From Paenibacillus zeirhizosphaerae (GTDB taxonomy: Bacteria; Bacillota; Bacilli; Paenibacillales; Paenibacillaceae): a DNA stretch of 64,000 nucleotides. The first letter of the stretch is position 1. Every line of letters starts with the position of its first letter. Position numbers and translations under genes: made by a program. Shown in pieces: positions 62,923 to 64,000 of this stretch. The stretch is from contig NZ_JAPCKK010000017.1 of NCBI RefSeq assembly GCF_030705605.1, forward strand, positions 62,001 to 126,000, read 5' to 3'. The notes beneath the pieces are model-generated. The model worked only from the letters and a program-made list of their open reading frames with translations, ran no database searches and was not told the origin of the DNA.

Positions 62923-63948
62923 ATGAGCTTACGTATTTGGTATAATCGTACTTTTTCAACGGCAAGTCACTATGTTGAAATGATTCGTCGTAATGCGGAC
63001 CAAAGGCAGTTCGAGATTTATGTGACTCATCCCAAAACACATTCCTTGATGTTACAGATCGCAGATTATGCCGAGCCTGAGCCTACATTGCCTCTTTATG
63101 AGTATCCTGGGTATTGCCTCGATTTTTGCAAAAAACATAATATTGATATTTTCATCCCTCATTTTGGCATGTCCGAAATTGTAAAGTATCGCTCGGAATT
63201 CGCCAAAATCGGGACGAAGTTATTGGCAGCCGGAGATGCTGAGCTTATCGGCTTGGTGTTGGATAAAGGCAAACTATTTTCGGAGCTTTCCACTTTAAAG
63301 AGCATTGAGTTGCCTGATTACTATGTTGTATCGACTGTTGATGAGTTTAAGGAAGCCTATCACCAACTGAAAGAGAGAGGGCATCGGGTGTGCTTTAAAC
63401 CGGCGAGCGGAGAGGGAGGAGCTGGTTTTCGCATCATCAAGGAAACACTGCCTTCGATCCAGAGTCTTTACGATCCTTGCGGACCAGGCATCCTTTTGGA
63501 TGAAGCCATTCGTATGCTTTCAAGTGTTCCTGAGTTTCCGCCTCTCATGGTAATGGAATTCATGAGCGGACATGAATACAGTATTGATTGTCTTGCTTCA
63601 TCATCATCGTTATTAGCAGCTGTGCCTCGTAAAAAGGTAGAGGGCCGGGTGCGCTTACTGGAGGAGAACGAGTTATTGATTGAGTGGGCTCATGAAATTC
63701 ATAAAGTGATACCGCTCCAATACAACTTCAATATCCAGGTGATATACCAGAAGGGCAAACCGAAGCTGCTTGAGATTAACCCGAGAACGTCGGGTGGGCT
63801 TTATACATCTTGCCTGACAGGCATCAATTTTCCTTATCTTGCCGTCAAATTGCTGCTGGGTGACCAGGTAGTTGTGCCTGAACCTGAATTCGGAATTGTG
63901 GCAACCCATATCGAAAAAGAGATGATCATGCATCGAAGCTTCCAATAA
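62923..63948 (+). CDS. ATP-grasp ligase of ter module
   Basis: A 341-aa ATP-grasp enzyme. The ATP-binding loop is in VCFKPASGEGGAGFRII (near 165-180), the adenine-contacting MVMEFMSGHEYSID is near 210-222, and the metal-ligand motif is LLEINPRTSGGLY near 285-297. ATP-grasp enzymes ligate a carboxylate to an amine or thiol. It is the last complete gene; a terminator-like hairpin follows. Expected product: an amide or peptide-type decoration of the metabolite. Confidence 0.87.
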   Translation: MSLRIWYNRTFSTASHYVEMIRRNADQRQFEIYVTHPKTHSLMLQIADYAEPEPTLPLYEYPGYCLDFCKKHNIDIFIPHFGMSEIVKYRSEFAKIGTKLLAAGDAELIGLVLDKGKLFSELSTLKSIELPDYYVVSTVDEFKEAYHQLKERGHRVCFKPASGEGGAGFRIIKETLPSIQSLYDPCGPGILLDEAIRMLSSVPEFPPLMVMEFMSGHEYSIDCLASSSSLLAAVPRKKVEGRVRLLEENELLIEWAHEIHKVIPLQYNFNIQVIYQKGKPKLLEINPRTSGGLYTSCLTGINFPYLAVKLLLGDQVVVPEPEFGIVATHIEKEMIMHRSFQ

Positions 63949-63975
63949 AAGAGACTGTGAATCTATCAAGAATAA

Positions 63976-63999
63976 CACCTTGCGGTCAATTTCAAGGTG
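63976..63999 (+). terminator. Hairpin at window end (truncated)
   Basis: CACCTTG / CAAGGTG around a 10-nt loop, beginning 28 bases after the ATP-grasp stop codon and cut off by the window edge. The following T-run, if any, is not visible. Confidence 0.5.
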
Positions 64000-64000
64000 C

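Overview
The window looks like a chromosomal segment of a Paenibacillus-type low-GC Gram-positive (Bacillota, Paenibacillaceae). The signs are strong AGGAGG-type ribosome binding sites, frequent TTG/GTG starts, YesMN-type two-component genes beside lipo-oligosaccharide (LplABC-type) ABC transporters, a menaquinol oxidase qoxABCD operon, bacillithiol genes (yojF-bshB2), a YjcZ-type sporulation miniprotein, xylR-xylAB with a Bacillus-type operator, and an AloR/AloP-like peptide signalling pair. No rRNA, tRNA, CRISPR array, transposase or prophage module was seen.

Layout. 1-5.3 kb: end of a beta-glucan/beta-glucoside operon (ABC permease, binding protein, BadF-type sugar kinase, GH4 phospho-glucosidase, secreted GH16 lichenase). 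5.5-6.6 kb: yojF-bshB2. 6.7-11.4 kb: patB diverging from a sulfate ABC operon (sbp-cysT-cysW-yezD) with a strong promoter, a CymR-like site and a folded leader. 11.5-22.5 kb: housekeeping and stress genes, namely a YjcZ miniprotein, pdxK, a serine hydrolase, an M3 peptidase, a quinone-type ring-cleaving dioxygenase under an MhqR-like operator, an aldo/keto reductase, a thioredoxin, uppP, a CNNM/CorC-type protein and a DUF1836 protein. 22.7-27 kb: a surface-glycan cluster (two GT2 enzymes, a flippase, a pyruvyl transferase). 27.2-35.1 kb: peptide deformylase, then YesM/YesN-type kinase and regulator with a second sugar ABC transporter, which has a perfect cre site. 35.6-40.2 kb: a small membrane protein and qoxABCD. 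40.4-46 kb: a PPDK-derived pseudoenzyme, a P1B4-type metal ATPase, a ZIP transporter, trxB and a glutaredoxin, with Fur/PerR-like boxes. 46-47.6 kb: the RRNPP-type regulator with an overlapping short propeptide gene. 47.7-52 kb: xylR / xylA-xylB. 52.3-53.3 kb: secreted transglutaminase-like protein. 53.7-64 kb: a large tellurite/stress (ter) locus with TerD, TerB, TerD, TerD, TerD-TerA fusion and TerC, followed by a five-gene biosynthetic module (CitE-like lyase, PRTase_2-TRSP, StiP-PELOTA, HAD phosphatase, ATP-grasp). The window ends just after the ATP-grasp gene.

The most interesting items are the aloR-aloP-like quorum-sensing pair at 46.0-47.6 kb, the ter locus with its predicted nucleoside-like-metabolite module and a terD gene remnant, the catalytically dead PPDK-like gene at 40.4 kb, and two families of dispersed palindromic repeats. 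All family assignments come from motif recognition by eye. No database search was run.
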